NCBI GenBank assembly: GCA_963969495.1
Contig: OZ018317.1
Coordinates: 29,754,503 to 29,818,502, forward strand
From: Ceratothoa steindachneri
Lineage: Eukaryota > Arthropoda > Malacostraca > Isopoda > Cymothoidae
DNA: 64,000 nt
Direction of reading: 5' to 3'
Made by a program: the position numbers and the translations under genes. This document shows, piece by piece, positions 23,813 to 35,978 of this stretch (the first letter of the stretch is position 1; each line of letters opens with the position of its first letter). The notes beneath the pieces were generated by a model. The model had not been told where the DNA came from, searched no databases, and saw nothing but the letters and a program-made list of their open reading frames with translations.

Positions 23813-23816
23813 TATA

Positions 23817-23938
<122 letters not shown>

Positions 23939-23939
23939 C

Positions 23940-25160
23940 AAATGCATTTTAATTCATTGCTTCTGTAATTTTCTATCACTTCTACCGCCCCATCCTCAAC
24001 CGTTTATTTTTGTATTTATGTGAGTTCATCTTTTTCAACATCCAGCTAAATATTCTCTAAATAAAATCTGTAGAAGATAATCAAGATATGTTCCCCCCCA
24101 GCGCTTCCACATATTTTCATACAGACGACCAAATATATAACCCCGCACATCGCCGATTGATCGAATAAGATTACAGTAATTTACTCGAAATAAAAGTAAC
24201 TCCGTTTAATAATTAAACATTGAATAGATTTCCTCTTTAAAACCTTATGATAAAGTGAAATGTATAATAGTAAGGGATTTTTCTCGTATCCCTCCCAAAA
24301 TTCATTATTTAGGTACTCCTTTAAAATCTTTCTAGAATCATTTTACTATTTTATCTAAAACTTTATAAACATTCTTGAATTCACATTAAATGTCACTACA
24401 TTATTCCCATAAAATTCTCTTTTGGCTTCAAGCACAAAGGTGAATTTGTTCACAATCCATATTCACGCGTACTCAACATCTCTTTCATACAGGTCTGAAT
24501 AGTGGAATACATTTCTCTTTGCAATTGCATTTAATGGTGTCCACGTGAGCCTGAAAGAACGAATTGTAAAGAAGCAAAGAAAAAAAAATGGTCAGTTTGG
24601 GGCATTTCTTAATGGTGGCTAGTTGCAAACTGCAATTGATAGACACGTGGGCAGGTCGAGAAGCCCCTATTTTTCCAAAGACCTTTTTTTTGCTTTCTTT
24701 GATTGGTGGGCATTGGTAAGCATCGGATACATTTGGGCACGCGGGCACGTGTCCATTCAATTCTTTGACAGCGGCGAAAAGATTAAATTCAACAAGGAAT
24801 CATTTAAATTCTTGACGTTATATAAGAATTTGAATTGGAAAAATTAATTGCTGAACTTTTTTTTATATTTTAATTGAAGCTGAGATCAACGAATGATGTT
24901 AAATAAGTTATGAAATTTTAAAGTTTTTTTAACAGTTTCGAATTATCCAAGTATCGGTGATTTATAATATCTAAAAATTGAGATTAACACTGAATTTAGT
25001 TATGTTTATGAATTCTATATTTAATATTTGGTCGATAGCACTGATTCGGTTAACCAATTAGATTCATGGTAATTATTAAAATTTGGTTGAGAGCACAGAA
25101 CTTTTTATCTATATCTATGACATATGATATTTAAAAGCCGGATGAGATACAACCGAATTT
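23940..25160. other. No recognised feature
   Basis: AT-rich. The reading frames at 24485-24847 show no known motif. Confidence 0.5.
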
Positions 25161-25200
25161 TAATAATAATAATAATAATAATAATTGGTTTTGTTATATA

Positions 25201-25370
<170 letters not shown>

Positions 25371-28354
25371 ACAATGAGAGCGTTATTCAGTCTAACTTTT
25401 ACTCTCCTTTTCTCCTTACAAGTTGTTTTACTTGTAACTCGCTTTTCAAAAAGTTGTTTTATGCCTTAACACAAGAAAAAATGGGCATAAAAAATAGCAA
25501 AATATGGTATGAATGAACATCTAATTCAAACAACTAAAATTTATTCCATTTCATATAATATTATGACTTCTATCTATTTTCGCTTCCTCTACCTTTCTTT
25601 ACGGATATTTCTTCGAACACTTTCCTCCAGCGATGCCCTCAATAGTTTTCACTTTAAATAATCAAATATTCCAGACGATCGTGCAAATGTACTAATGAGA
25701 AGTAGAAAAGATGTGGACAAGCATGAAAAAAAATCATTTTGGCTCTGCAGCCTAAAAGGTTTCGAGCACAACCCTTTCGCATAACTGTTGTACTCGCACT
25801 CCGAGCCCAATATTTTTAACCTCAGTATTATGTCCAATTTATCTTAGCCTCCCTTCCAACCATCCATTTCTTTTAAGTAACAAGATAAGTAGAGAACTTG
25901 TTGTGTATATATTTCACGAGGACAAGTATTGTCTATTTCACGTAAGGTAAGATTGCAAATGAAATAGAACCATCTTTATGATTACCACTAACATCAGCAT
26001 TATTTATATTTTATTGATGCTGCTCTTGTACTCCTCAATGTAATTAGAAAATATTCCACCTATTTTTACTATATTCACCCTCTCTGCACTAGTACTCATT
26101 CATTTACCCGCTTGAAAAGTGCGTCTGCTTTGGATTACATAGCTCCTATCACAAAATCTATCACTCGAAAGCGCCTCAATGAAGTCAAGCTCGCTTCAAC
26201 TAAATTTCCCACTCTCTTTACACATCCCCATCCTCAAAAGGCCCAGTGATGAAAAGGATCACTCACACAACCTCTCCACTTCTCAATCACACTTCTTTTT
26301 CCTCCTCCCCCCTTTACCCCACACCATAAAATATGCGTTCAGGGACCACCCTGGCCAAACAGATCATAACAACCAATTAGCTCCGAAAATGGACAGCCCG
26401 GAGTCAAATAAATTTAAATTACTCGCCTTTATGAAAGGGGCTAGCCACACAACACCACACCCTTCTACGCGCATTCAGACATACACACCACTTTTCAACG
26501 CTACCAAAAATGACCTTAAATAAAAAAGGAAACCTCTTTCTCCATTGACCACTGCCTGTCTAAGACGGTCAAAGACCTTTTAGCCAATAAAAAAATGGAC
26601 AAAATATGATTATTTTTTTGGTATTTGAAGGGTAGTTTGTATTGGAGAAGACTGGTGGTCATAATGGTCATTGTTGGGCTTTGAATGACCACCCATTGAG
26701 AAGATTGGATTTAGTGGTCAAGCCCACAAGGGCCTTTTACACAAGGGTCCTTGATTTCATTCTTGACTTTATTCTAATTGACCGCATCAAAGGATCGGAG
26801 TGTTATGGTGAATGGTGTTTTTGTCCCTGTGTATGGTGAATATGGTGCATTACCTGTGTCAAGTCATTATACTGCTATTATTTTTCAGTTACTCTCAATG
26901 TTGTGGAATAACAACGATAAAGTTTTATTTAATGATTATTGTTTGTGTTTTGTTGGTGTTTTCTTCTTTGATTTTACAATGTTCGGTCGTTTCCTTTTGC
27001 CTTGACGCCTCTATTTTTCTTTTTACAAATAAGACTCTTTATTTAAGAAAAAGATGAAACACAGGAAAAAGACAACAATCTCTAAGCATTAATAAAAAGA
27101 GTGAATTAGGAAAAATTATAAAGTTAATGAGCAGAAGAAGTGTTGGTATGAAAAAATGAATAAAATATAAACACGTTAAAAAAAAAAACAAAGAAACCTC
27201 TAACTTAAGAAATTATAAAAAAAAAACAAATAGAAATTTGTATATAAATACTTTAATTTATGAAATCAAAACACTTCAATTAATTAAAAAAATTCAAAAC
27301 GTTTTAACCTCGAAGCGATTAAAATTTCCGCATTAAAATTTTGCAACAAAAAAAAGGATTCATTAATGTTTACTTTCCTGCCCTTAATTAATGAAGAAGT
27401 TTTATATTTTAGATATATTTACAGATTTGTGTATACATGTTTACTTAACTGACAATTCAAAATGTTTATATGTCTTGTGCAAATATATGCATTTTTTTTA
27501 AGGATTTATTTGTAAAATGCATTGATATTTTAAAATTCTATACCACTTTTTTCACGACATATTTATATAAAAATGTATCATTTTATATAAAATGTATGGC
27601 AGAATATCTAATTAGAAATACACACAAGTTGACCAAATAAAATGAACATCAATTTAAAATGTAATCTATATATGTGTATTAACACAATTAATGTCTGTCA
27701 TTTTGATATAGATAAAAAAATTGTGATCTTTTAGGAATTTCCTGCTGAATGTTATGTCTTTCTACTGCCATAACATCTGCTAAGCTATATAGATGTTGAG
27801 TGGAGGATTCGCTTCTTAATTGGTACTTCTTAACTGTGCACAGAAATTTGATGGTTCAACACAATGTGCCGGCACTGTCTGGTGTCAAATTCCACCGAGG
27901 TGCTTCTCAAAACATGACTGGAGTGTTGTGTAGATTGCGCATTATTGTATCTAAAGATGACTTTCTTGTTCGGAGGCAACCTTTGTGCCAATGGGTGAAA
28001 CTGTTCAGCCATTGTCACCAATTACAGAGGCATAAACTGCACCTTGTTATTGGTTAGGTAAGCCAAATTCCTCCTAAATTCCTACGGATTAATCGTCTTT
28101 GGTAGTGAAAATAGTCAGTAGGATTTTAGGTTTATTTGGTGAAATTCCCATACATAAACTAAGTTTTATTTAGTGAATAAGGCAAAGAGTACTCAACGAA
28201 CCTTTTAACATTTTATCTAGTTATCATATGTTCAGGTTTTATGAACGTGACACGATGGTTTTTTTCTGCATCTTTGTTTTCACATTGGGATGTTTTGTAA
28301 GGAGAGTTCTAGTGGCAAACAGAGATTCATATAGAAAGAATGGAAGATAGATAC
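25371..28354. other. No recognised gene
   Basis: AT-rich. The reading frame at 27800-28057 (85 codons) lies in a patch of more balanced composition but shows no motif I know. It could be a relic of an element protein. 27170-27350 is A-rich. Confidence 0.4.
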
Positions 28355-28359
28355 GAGAG

Positions 28360-28435
28360 TTAGATGGTATAGGTTCAAACCACACCTATTATTCCGACAT
28401 TGTAGTGAGTTGCCCTTTTTGGGTTAGGTGGCGAG
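28360..28435 (+). repeat. B-box-containing repeat, copy 2
   Basis: GGTTCAAACCACACCTATTATTCCGACATTGTAGTGAGTTGCCC matches 23067-23112 with a few substitutions, including one that breaks the B box. Confidence 0.6.
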
Positions 28436-28936
28436 GTTCTAAGTCGAGATTTTAACCTTTAGAAGTTTTGTATTGATGGATAAAATCATTGTTATCGTAT
28501 CCCAATCTTTTCTATTAAATGCCGATCTTTCAACCGTAGTATTCTTTGACGATAAAAGTTTCCTTACTTTGTGTAAGCATTTATAACTATGGATATATGT
28601 AGTTGTTGTAGAAATCCCGAATATTGGGTTGTTATGGTTACAGAATCAATCGCCTGCTAAACAGGCACCAACAAATCGTCTGTTTTGAAGTCAAGCAAGT
28701 TACCTTGTCTATGGTTCACTGATAGTAACCATTAAAATACATTCCAATATTAATTTAGTTTCCTGATTAATTTTATGATTTTATATTCCAAATGATTGAG
28801 AAACGATCATTCTAGTATGGATTAAAAGAGCTTAAACAATAAAACTACAGCCATTTTTTTATTGTAACCAAGAATCTATACGATAAAAATAAACTCCATC
28901 TTAGTGACTTTTACATCATTCCATCTACTTATTGAC

Positions 28937-28943
<7 letters not shown>
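28436..28943. other. No recognised feature
   Basis: AT-rich sequence without motifs. Confidence 0.5.

Positions 28944-28993
<50 letters not shown>
28944..28993. repeat. (TA)n microsatellite
   Basis: About 50 bp of TA. 28994-29390 has no recognisable feature. Confidence 0.96.
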
Positions 28994-28995
<2 letters not shown>

Positions 28996-29394
28996 ACTAA
29001 TCTGATTAAATAAAAACACCATCGATAAGACTTTAAAGCTGGAAAAATCTTAAAAGACCTTCAGAAACTAGATAAACCATACAGATATAATAAATGCATA
29101 TATGACATATCTACAAGTACACAATCAGTATAGAAGAATCGAGCTTATAATTAAAATTAAAGTAATCAGATTCAATATAAAAACCCGAACAAGATATTAA
29201 TTCTAAATTGGATTCAACTCGTTTTTCGTTAGAATAAAGAAATAAATTCTTTTATTTTAATTTTATTGGCAGAACATTAATACAAAGAAGAACAATGAAG
29301 AAAAATAAAGAAACAAAGATTAAAATATGTTAATCGAAATATCGTCAAGTGTCTAAAGAACAATGAGATCTGAAGAGATCTTTAAATGATATTT

Positions 29395-30475
29395 AAAAAC
29401 TACAGCATTGTATACAATGGCTCATTGTATACAAGGTTTTGCTCAGTGAATAAATGCATTATATACGAGTTTTAGCTCAGTGTATAAATACACTGTATAC
29501 AAAGTTTGTGTCAGTGAATAAATGCCATGTCTACAAATTTTTGCTCAGTGAATAAATGCATTGTATACAAGGTTTTTCTCAGTGAATAAATGTATTGCAT
29601 ACAAGTTTTAGCTGATTGAACAAGTGCATCGTATAAAAATTTTAGCTTAGTGAATAAATGCCTTGCATATTTGTTTTTTTTTCAGTAAATAAATGAATTG
29701 TATACAAACTTTGGCTCAGTGAATAAATGCATTGTCTAGAAATTTTGGCTCATTGAATGAAGGCATAAGGTATAAGGTTTTGTTCAGTAAATAAATGTAT
29801 TGTATACAAGTTTTGGCTCTTTGAATAAATGCATTTTATACAAATTTTGGCTCAATGAATAAATACATTGTATACAAGGATTAGCTCAGTAAATAAATGC
29901 GCTGTATTAGCTCAGTGAATAAATCCAGTGTATTCAAGGTTTGGCTCAATGAATAAGTGCGTTGTATATAATGTTTGGCTCAGTGAATAAATACATTGTA
30001 TATAAGGTTTGGCTCAGTGAATAAATGCATTATATACGAGTTTTGGCTAAATGAATAAATACACTGTATACAAAGTTTAGCTCAGTGAACAAATGCATTG
30101 CCTGCAAACTAAGGTTCAGTGAATAAATGCAATGTCTACAACTTTTGGCTTAGTTAATAAATGCATTGTCCACAATTTTGGCTCAGTGTCTAAATACATT
30201 GTTTACAAGGTTTTGCTCAGTGGATAAATGTATTGTATAGAAGTTTTGGCTTATTGAATAAATGCATTTTATACAAATTTGGGCTCAGTGAATAAATACA
30301 TTGTATATAAGGTTTGGCTTAGTGAATAAATGCATTATATACAAGGTTTGGTTTAGTGAGTAAATTTATTGTATAGAAGTTTTGGCTCAGTGAATGAATG
30401 CATTGGATACAAGGTTTGGCTGAGTGAATAAATGCATTGTATACAATATTTGAGTCGGTGAATAAATTCACTCTG
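29395..30475. repeat. 35-bp minisatellite, about 30 copies
   Basis: The unit is GGCTCAGTGAATAAATGCAT followed by TGTATACAAGGTTTT. Copies are diverged at single sites, some are shortened, and GTATAC is the most constant word. There is no spacer/repeat alternation, so this is a tandem minisatellite and not a CRISPR array. No reading frame runs through it. Confidence 0.92.
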
Positions 30476-30889
30476 GTAATGATAAGTCATTTGTCTACGG
30501 AAATTTGGTTCGTTAATTATATTTGTTTGTACTTTTAAATAATGTTATTTATTCGACAAATCTTTATACACAATCTTGTATTTTATACACCTATACTTGC
30601 TCTTCCAATATTTCTCTTTGTCAAACAATAAAAATTAGTAATGCTACTAATGTAAAAATAAAAGTATTATTATGACAATACTAAAATTATTTTTAACCTG
30701 CTCAAAATATTATAAGATTAATTCCTTACAATTAATGATACTACTAATTTTGATATTAACAGTGCAAGAGTAGAGCAATCCTAATATTACCACTACAATA
30801 ATAATATCATTATAGGGCTTTAAATACTACTACTACTAATAATGTTTACAGTACTGAGACAATAACATCATATTAAGGCATTTAAAACT
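30476..30889. other. AT-rich spacer
   Basis: Short AATACTACTAAT-like words near 30640-30880. Nothing coding. Confidence 0.4.
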
Positions 30890-31190
30890 ATGTAGTACTA
30901 CTGCTATTTCTAAACACAACTAATGATGCCGTTATTGCTAAGCACAACTAATATTACTGTTATCGCTAATCTCAAATAATGATAGTGCTATTGCTTATCT
31001 CAACTAATGATACTTTTATAGCTAATCTTAACTAATTATACTCCTATTGATAATCTCAACTAATGCAACTGCTATTGATAATCTCTTATAATAATACTGT
31101 TGCTGTTAATCTCAACTAATGATACTGCTTTCGCTAATCTAACCTAGGATACTGCTATTTCTAATCGCAACTAATGGTACTCCTAATAAT
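30890..31190. repeat. 28-bp minisatellite, about 10 copies
   Basis: The unit is CTCAACTAATGATACTGCTATTGCTAAT. Copies differ by substitutions and small indels. Confidence 0.8.
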
Positions 31191-31253
31191 AATGAAGTCA
31201 ATACTTCTTAACACTTTATCGGACTTTAAATAAAGTTCAAATAATAAACACAA

Positions 31254-31872
31254 ACCAGGCAATGGCTTCGCCACTCCCTCCTATTGGGGGAGCTTGCGCT
31301 TCGCTACTAAGATTAAAATTTAAAATTAAAAAAAGCAGCCATGGTTAAATTTTTATCAATTTTCTGAACTTCGCCAATTATAATCATTTTACAAAGGAAC
31401 TCTAAACTAAATTTCCCCCCTTTAAAAATGTCACGTTGATAAAATATAGTTATAGATAAAATAAAAAAGCAGCCTTACTTAAATTTTAATAAATTTTCTG
31501 AACTTCACCAATTGCAATTCATTTTCTTTTAAAACATTATAAAGCATTGGATAATCATTTTTTTTTTTTCTGAACTAAACTATTTTGTTTTTTCAAACTC
31601 TAAAGAAAGTCTTAGAAATTACCTTGATAAAAATTTTAAATATACATAAGTCATAACCAAACTAAGATGAAACTATATTCAAATACTCCAAAAAATCCCG
31701 TTCTTAAATTATAGAGTTAGTGATGATTATTATTGACTTAGTAATACTAAAAAGTATGAATTTATTGAATTTTAGAATTTTACTCCTTGCAGAAATGCTA
31801 AGAAATACTATCAAATATTTAGGTTGTTTAAGTAAAATATGCATTTTTACATAAAAAAATCGGTTTAATCTA
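31254..31872 (+). repeat. Interspersed repeat R1, copy 3
   Basis: Very similar to copy 1 (19843-20450) along its full length, including 140 bp beyond the ATAGAGTTAGTGAT end (TATTGACTTAGTAATACTAA...). The 5' hairpin is CTCCCTCCTATTGGGGGAG. No coding capacity. Confidence 0.88.
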
Positions 31873-32036
31873 TTTTTTTTAACTAAACTATTTTTTTTTT
31901 TCAAACTCTAAAGAAATTCTTAGAAATTACCTTGATAAAAATTTTAAATATACTTAAGTCATAACCAAACTAAGATGAAATTATTATTCAAATACTCCCA
32001 AAAAATCCCGTTCTTAAATTATAGAGTTAATGATGA
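31873..32036 (+). repeat. Partial R1 duplication
   Basis: Repeats about 31570-31728 (CTAAACTATTTTTTT through AAATTATAGAGTTAATGATGATGATGATT) immediately downstream of copy 3. The tail here is (GAT)n, whereas other copies end in (TA)n or ATT. Confidence 0.85.
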
Positions 32037-32685
32037 TGATGATTAACAATGAATCTACTTCTAAATTAAGGTAATAAAAATCCCACATCTTAGGTGTTTA
32101 CTTCTGTCATTAATAGAATTCTCCTTATTCGTTTTGTTTTTTCCTTTATTTAGCTCATTTCACAAAGTGACTTTTCATTTCGTAATTATTCCGATTTCTT
32201 TACATTTTTTTCCCATTTCCTTTAATTCGATTTGTTTCCTTTCATTTTGTTGACCTTTACGGCGGTAATTTACTTTTGCCTATATTTTATGAGTATTTTG
32301 ATGTGTATATTTGCCGATTCATGCGTGTATAATTATGTATGTAACTCCAGGGATACATATGCGTCCATATGTTATTGTAGGCCCTGAACACGTATGTCTG
32401 TATGTTTGTGAATAGCCTGTTCATTCATTCAAAGTCAAATACTCTTTTTTTTTGTGATAAGTTTCAACTTTAATGCGATTTTGTTTTTTCCTCAAGTAAG
32501 TTTCTTTTAACGCGTCCTTTTTTTCGTTCTTTAAGTTTCGCTCATAAATTAATGGGGAAATGTATGCAACAATTAGTTCTGGTTTAACACATTCTAGGAC
32601 GTCTTTTTGCGTGTCTGCAGGTGTCGGGGATGGATAGGTAAATGAAGTTATTAATAGTTAACTTATCTGCACTTTTTGCACGTTT
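32037..32685. other. T-rich unassigned stretch
   Basis: 32100-32560 is T-rich with TTTCNTTT words and no motif. A short (CT)n run follows at 32687-32710. Confidence 0.45.
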
Positions 32686-32710
32686 ATCTCTCTCTCTTTC
32701 TCTCTCTCTC

Positions 32711-33080
32711 CATATACTAGAAACCACTTTACATATAGGAGCATAACATTTATTTGCGTAACTAGTTTCGGTATGAAGATACCATCCAAGATACCCTACC
32801 ATCTTCGGTGGTATACTGAGAGAAGACAGATGTTCACACATAAATGTCTCAAACGGAAGAATATCACTAATCAGGGGGAGTGATTCTAAGGTGAATAATA
32901 AAATCATTATGAATTAGATGGTTCGTAATGGTTCGTCTAACATCACCTTTGTGATTATATGACCTTTAATCTAAGAATCTTCCCGTCTCTCCTACATAGA
33001 AGAGAGGGGCAATTATTACAATTTCGATAAAGTAAATATACCCCTGCTGCATTGGGTCTTGTGGAAGTGAATATTTCAGG
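32711..33080 (-). pseudogene. PLE 3' region with GIY-YIG fragment
   Basis: On the minus strand GVYLLYRNCNNCP, then after a one-base frameshift LFYVGETGRFLD, is read from about 33040 to 32970. This is the N-terminal half of a PLE GIY-YIG nuclease (G-V-Y ... Y-V-G with ETGR). Downstream towards 32711 lies the element's 3' non-coding end, with GGTATCTTCATACC (perfect five-base-pair hairpin, 32770-32783) directly followed by GAAACTAG. A related 3' end is found at 33530-33605 in the opposite orientation. Confidence 0.7.
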
Positions 33081-33520
33081 ATGGCAGAAGGGTATTTAAA
33101 GGTAAGGGTGAAAATAGAATAGCTAGACAATTCTTATTAATTTCAGTGTTTTTAACTTTGATGCAGTAAAATATTAACCTGGTTCTTGATAAATTCGCGT
33201 CAATGAGGTAGATGGGCTATTTCAGTTAAATAAATATAGAAGTCGTATATTTAATTTAACTTTTCAAAAAAAGTGACTCACATATTCTAAATGCTCTGAG
33301 GAATATATCTCCTCAACGTCCGTTTGAACATTGACATCGTGATGCATGAAAAAAATGAATATACGAAGTAGAATGGGTCGGTTTCCGATGAAAAGTGTGG
33401 TTTAGTCATCGACTCTTACTATTTTCACACCGAGAAAAGCTAATTAATTATCATTTTTCCATGCAACTTTTAAAATTTATAGTGGATGGAGGTCATTGAG
33501 ACTGTTCAGAAAGTTATCAA
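33081..33520. other. Sequence between two inverted PLE ends
   Basis: AT-rich with no recognised motif. It may be the unmatched centre of a head-to-head PLE pair. Confidence 0.35.
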
Positions 33521-33529
33521 GAGAAGAAA

Positions 33530-33606
33530 CTGTTTAAAGGCGGAAACTAGTCTCGCAAATAAATGTCATGCCACTATAAAGAGGTTTTTATTAATATGCA
33601 GATGTT
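33530..33606 (+). repeat. PLE 3' end, plus orientation
   Basis: GGAAACTAGTCTCGCAAATAAATGTCATGC and AGAGGTTT match the reverse complement of 32711-32769 (GAAACTAGTTACGCAAATAAATGTTATGC). This shows a second end of the same PLE family, inverted relative to the first. Confidence 0.65.
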
Positions 33607-33720
33607 CTAGATAACTTTTATGGTTTGCATAGCAGAGAAAATCAGTCAATATACCAGCTAAATCAAATTTATTTAAAAAAATTAAAAAATATAACTGGAT
33701 TATGTTTGGAAGATAACAGT

Positions 33721-34230
33721 TTACTCAAAGTAGCCACCCTCAGATTCCAACACGGCCTTCAGACGGCTCTTGAACCTGGCGCATGCGTTCCTCAGTGTCT
33801 CTGGGAAGATCTTCGAATATCTCCTGATCTTGGCCACCAGCTCAACCTTGGGGATGTAGGCAGTGCGGTTGGTGTCTTTCTCAGCCGCATACCACACATC
33901 GTAATCCATTTGGATTACAATCAGAAGAACTAAGAAGCGAGAAAGTGAGTTTGGTGAAGTCGTAGAAATTCTCCGACAAACACTTCTGACTCTTTCTGGA
34001 AGTATAGCTTTCCAGCAGCAACCGCCTCCATACAGGATTTGAGCACAATCTCTATAAGTTCCATGTAGCCATTTGTTGTTTTTTGGTGTTGTACAACTGG
34101 CCGAGGAAGAATTCCTTTTCGTCTGAGAAGAACCACATCTTTTCCTACTTAACAGGGTGCTTGAGCTTGTTCAGGAGATTCTTTGATTTTGTCAAGCGGT
34201 TCTCCTTGTCCGTGGCTGTCAGAATTGTCT
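33721..34230 (-). pseudogene. Tc1/mariner-type (IS630-like) transposase remnant
   Basis: The C-terminus (33909-33721) reads MDYDVWYAAEKDTNRTAY and ends in LKAVLESEGGYFE, as in IS630/Tc1-mariner transposases whose last block is R-L-x-x-V-x-x-x-G-G/D-x-F-E. Further upstream on the minus strand WFFSDEKEF (about 34133-34105) holds the first catalytic Asp, followed by QLYNTKKQQMAT. Between these are stops and frameshifts. The N-terminal part (TATDKENRLTKSKNLLNK, about 34230-34160) is also recognisable. It is not functional, and terminal repeats were not found. Confidence 0.75.
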
Positions 34231-34580
34231 CTTGCACCTTTTATACGAACGATAGCAACGGTTTTCATTTAGGAACAGTTTCATGGTGACTACTACAAAC
34301 CCATCTTTCTCGCCAAAACCGGATTCTTACGTGGGGACGCAGTCAAAAAGCATGTTGTGTCACTTTCTGCTGGCCACTGCATCTTAATCTGCGTTACAGC
34401 TGTCCACGTCACGTCTTACAGACTTTATAGTGTTCACACGTCGGCATTTTGATACCGGCCGCGAATCATCATGATACTGGTAACTCTTTTTCAATATCAA
34501 TATTCAGATGATTTCCAGCAGTCCTCCATGTGAGTTAACATTTTCTCAACTAGAGAATTTTACTCTGTATGCTCTTCAAA

Positions 34581-34583
<3 letters not shown>
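34231..34583. other. No recognised feature
   Basis: Some of this may be the 5' flank of the minus-strand transposase, but it is not alignable by eye. Confidence 0.35.

Positions 34584-34637
<54 letters not shown>
34584..34637. repeat. (TA)n microsatellite, left flank of mariner
   Basis: TA array that runs up to the first base of the element's inverted repeat. Confidence 0.97.
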
Positions 34638-34640
<3 letters not shown>

Positions 34641-35904
34641 GACTTTCAACAAGGACGCTTGAGCTTTGTCAGGCGATAGTGGCCATGTTGTTAAAGTGAC
34701 ATCTGGCAACCTCACTGTGAACTGTTCAGTAGTACATGGCAAGTCACGATGGAAGGTTATAGCGTTGAACAGCGTGTAAAAATCATCAAATGTTATTATC
34801 AAAATCAGTGCTCCGTTCGACAAACGTTCCGTGCATTACGTGATTTCTATCCTCGCCACAATCGTCCTGCCGAGTCCACTGTTCGATGCTTGGTGGCCAA
34901 ATTCGAGGCAAAAGGGTCGATCAACAATCAGCCAACACCCGTACGTCGCCTAAACGCAAGGTCTGCTGAAAACATCGCTGCCGTAAATGAGAGCGTACGG
35001 GAAAATCCGAGGCAGTCAATTTCTCTTCGTTTACAAGAACTTGGCATTTCTGCGACTTCAGTTTGGCGAATTATGCGTAAAGACTTGGGTCTGCACCCAT
35101 ATAAAATCCAACTTACCCAGGAACTTAAAGTAAACGACCATAGACAACGCCGTGTGTTCGCTGATTGAGCTTTAGAGCACTTAGAAGTTTCCCCAAATTT
35201 CACCCAAAAAATCATCTTCAGCGACGAGGCCCATTTTTGGATAAATGGATTTGTGAACAAGCAAAATTGTCGGATTTGGGACGAGAACAATCCACATGAG
35301 ATACACCAGCACAAATTGCATCCCAACAAAGTCACTGTTTGGTGCGGATTTTCGTCTAACGAAATCATCAGTCCGTATTTTTTTGAGAACGAAGATAAGA
35401 AGCAACTTCTTGTGGCCTCAACTGGATTAAAAGCCTGATATGGATACTGACGACATGTGGTCCCAACAAGACGGCGCTACGTGCCACACTGTGCACGCCA
35501 CGATAGACATTTTGCACCAGCGATTTCAGGGAAGGGTCATCTCGCGCGGCGGCGACGTCAACTGGCCACATAGATCATGCGATTTAACGCCATTAGACTA
35601 CTTTTTGGGGGGCTACCTTAAATCTCAGGTCTACGCGAATAATCCGCAAACAGTTAATGTCTTTAAAGTCAATATAGCGAACACCATCCAGCAAGTTCAG
35701 CCAGATTTATTCGACAAAGTCATCGGAAATTTGGCCTCCCGAATACGTTCCACCAAGCAAAGCCGCGGCGGACATTTGAACGACGTCATATTCCACACTT
35801 AATGCCATGAAATGTACTTACAAATTTAAAATAAAGTGAGTGCATATATCACACACAACTTGTTTTATTTACATTTAAAAATTGAGCGACCTTATTGAAA
35901 GACC

Positions 35905-35906
<2 letters not shown>
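34638..35906 (+). mobile_element. Mariner-type element with both inverted repeats (1.27 kb)
   Basis: AGGGACTTTCAACAAGGACGCT (34638-34659) and the reverse complement of 35885-35906 (AGGGTCTTTCAATAAGGTCGCT) match at 19 of 22 positions. They enclose a transposase pseudogene and sit within (TA)n on both sides, as expected for insertion at TA. It is the only element in the window with both ends identifiable. Confidence 0.92.
34749..35802 (+). pseudogene. DD41D mariner-like transposase, inactivated
   Basis: The protein starts at ATG 34749 (MEGYSVEQRVKIIKCYYQNQ), with an N-terminal helix-turn-helix of the DUF4817 type (to about residue 55) and a second DNA-binding segment (ENIAAVNESV..., about residues 75-125). 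Catalytic residues: FSDEAHF (Asp 35223), QQDGATCH (Asp 35470) and LTPLDYF (Asp 35596). There are 41 residues between the second and third Asp, so it is a DD41D type (rosa-like mariners). Lesions: TGA at 35166-35168, where relatives have Trp; TGA at 35436-35438; and a +1 frame change with loss of about 20 codons just before 35440. It ends RSRGGHLNDVIFHT-like, as intact relatives do. Few lesions suggest a relatively recent death. Confidence 0.9.

Positions 35907-35976
<70 letters not shown>
35907..35976. repeat. (TA)n microsatellite, right flank of mariner
   Basis: TA array directly following the right inverted repeat. Confidence 0.97.

Positions 35977-35978
<2 letters not shown>

Noticed and set aside
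29395..30475. Possible CRISPR-like array
   Set aside because: Units follow each other directly, without unique spacers, and the DNA is eukaryotic.
33625..33933. 102-codon plus-strand frame
   Set aside because: It is the antisense of the transposase remnant at 33721-34230.
34928..35405. 146- and 74-codon minus-strand frames
   Set aside because: Antisense shadows of the mariner transposase.
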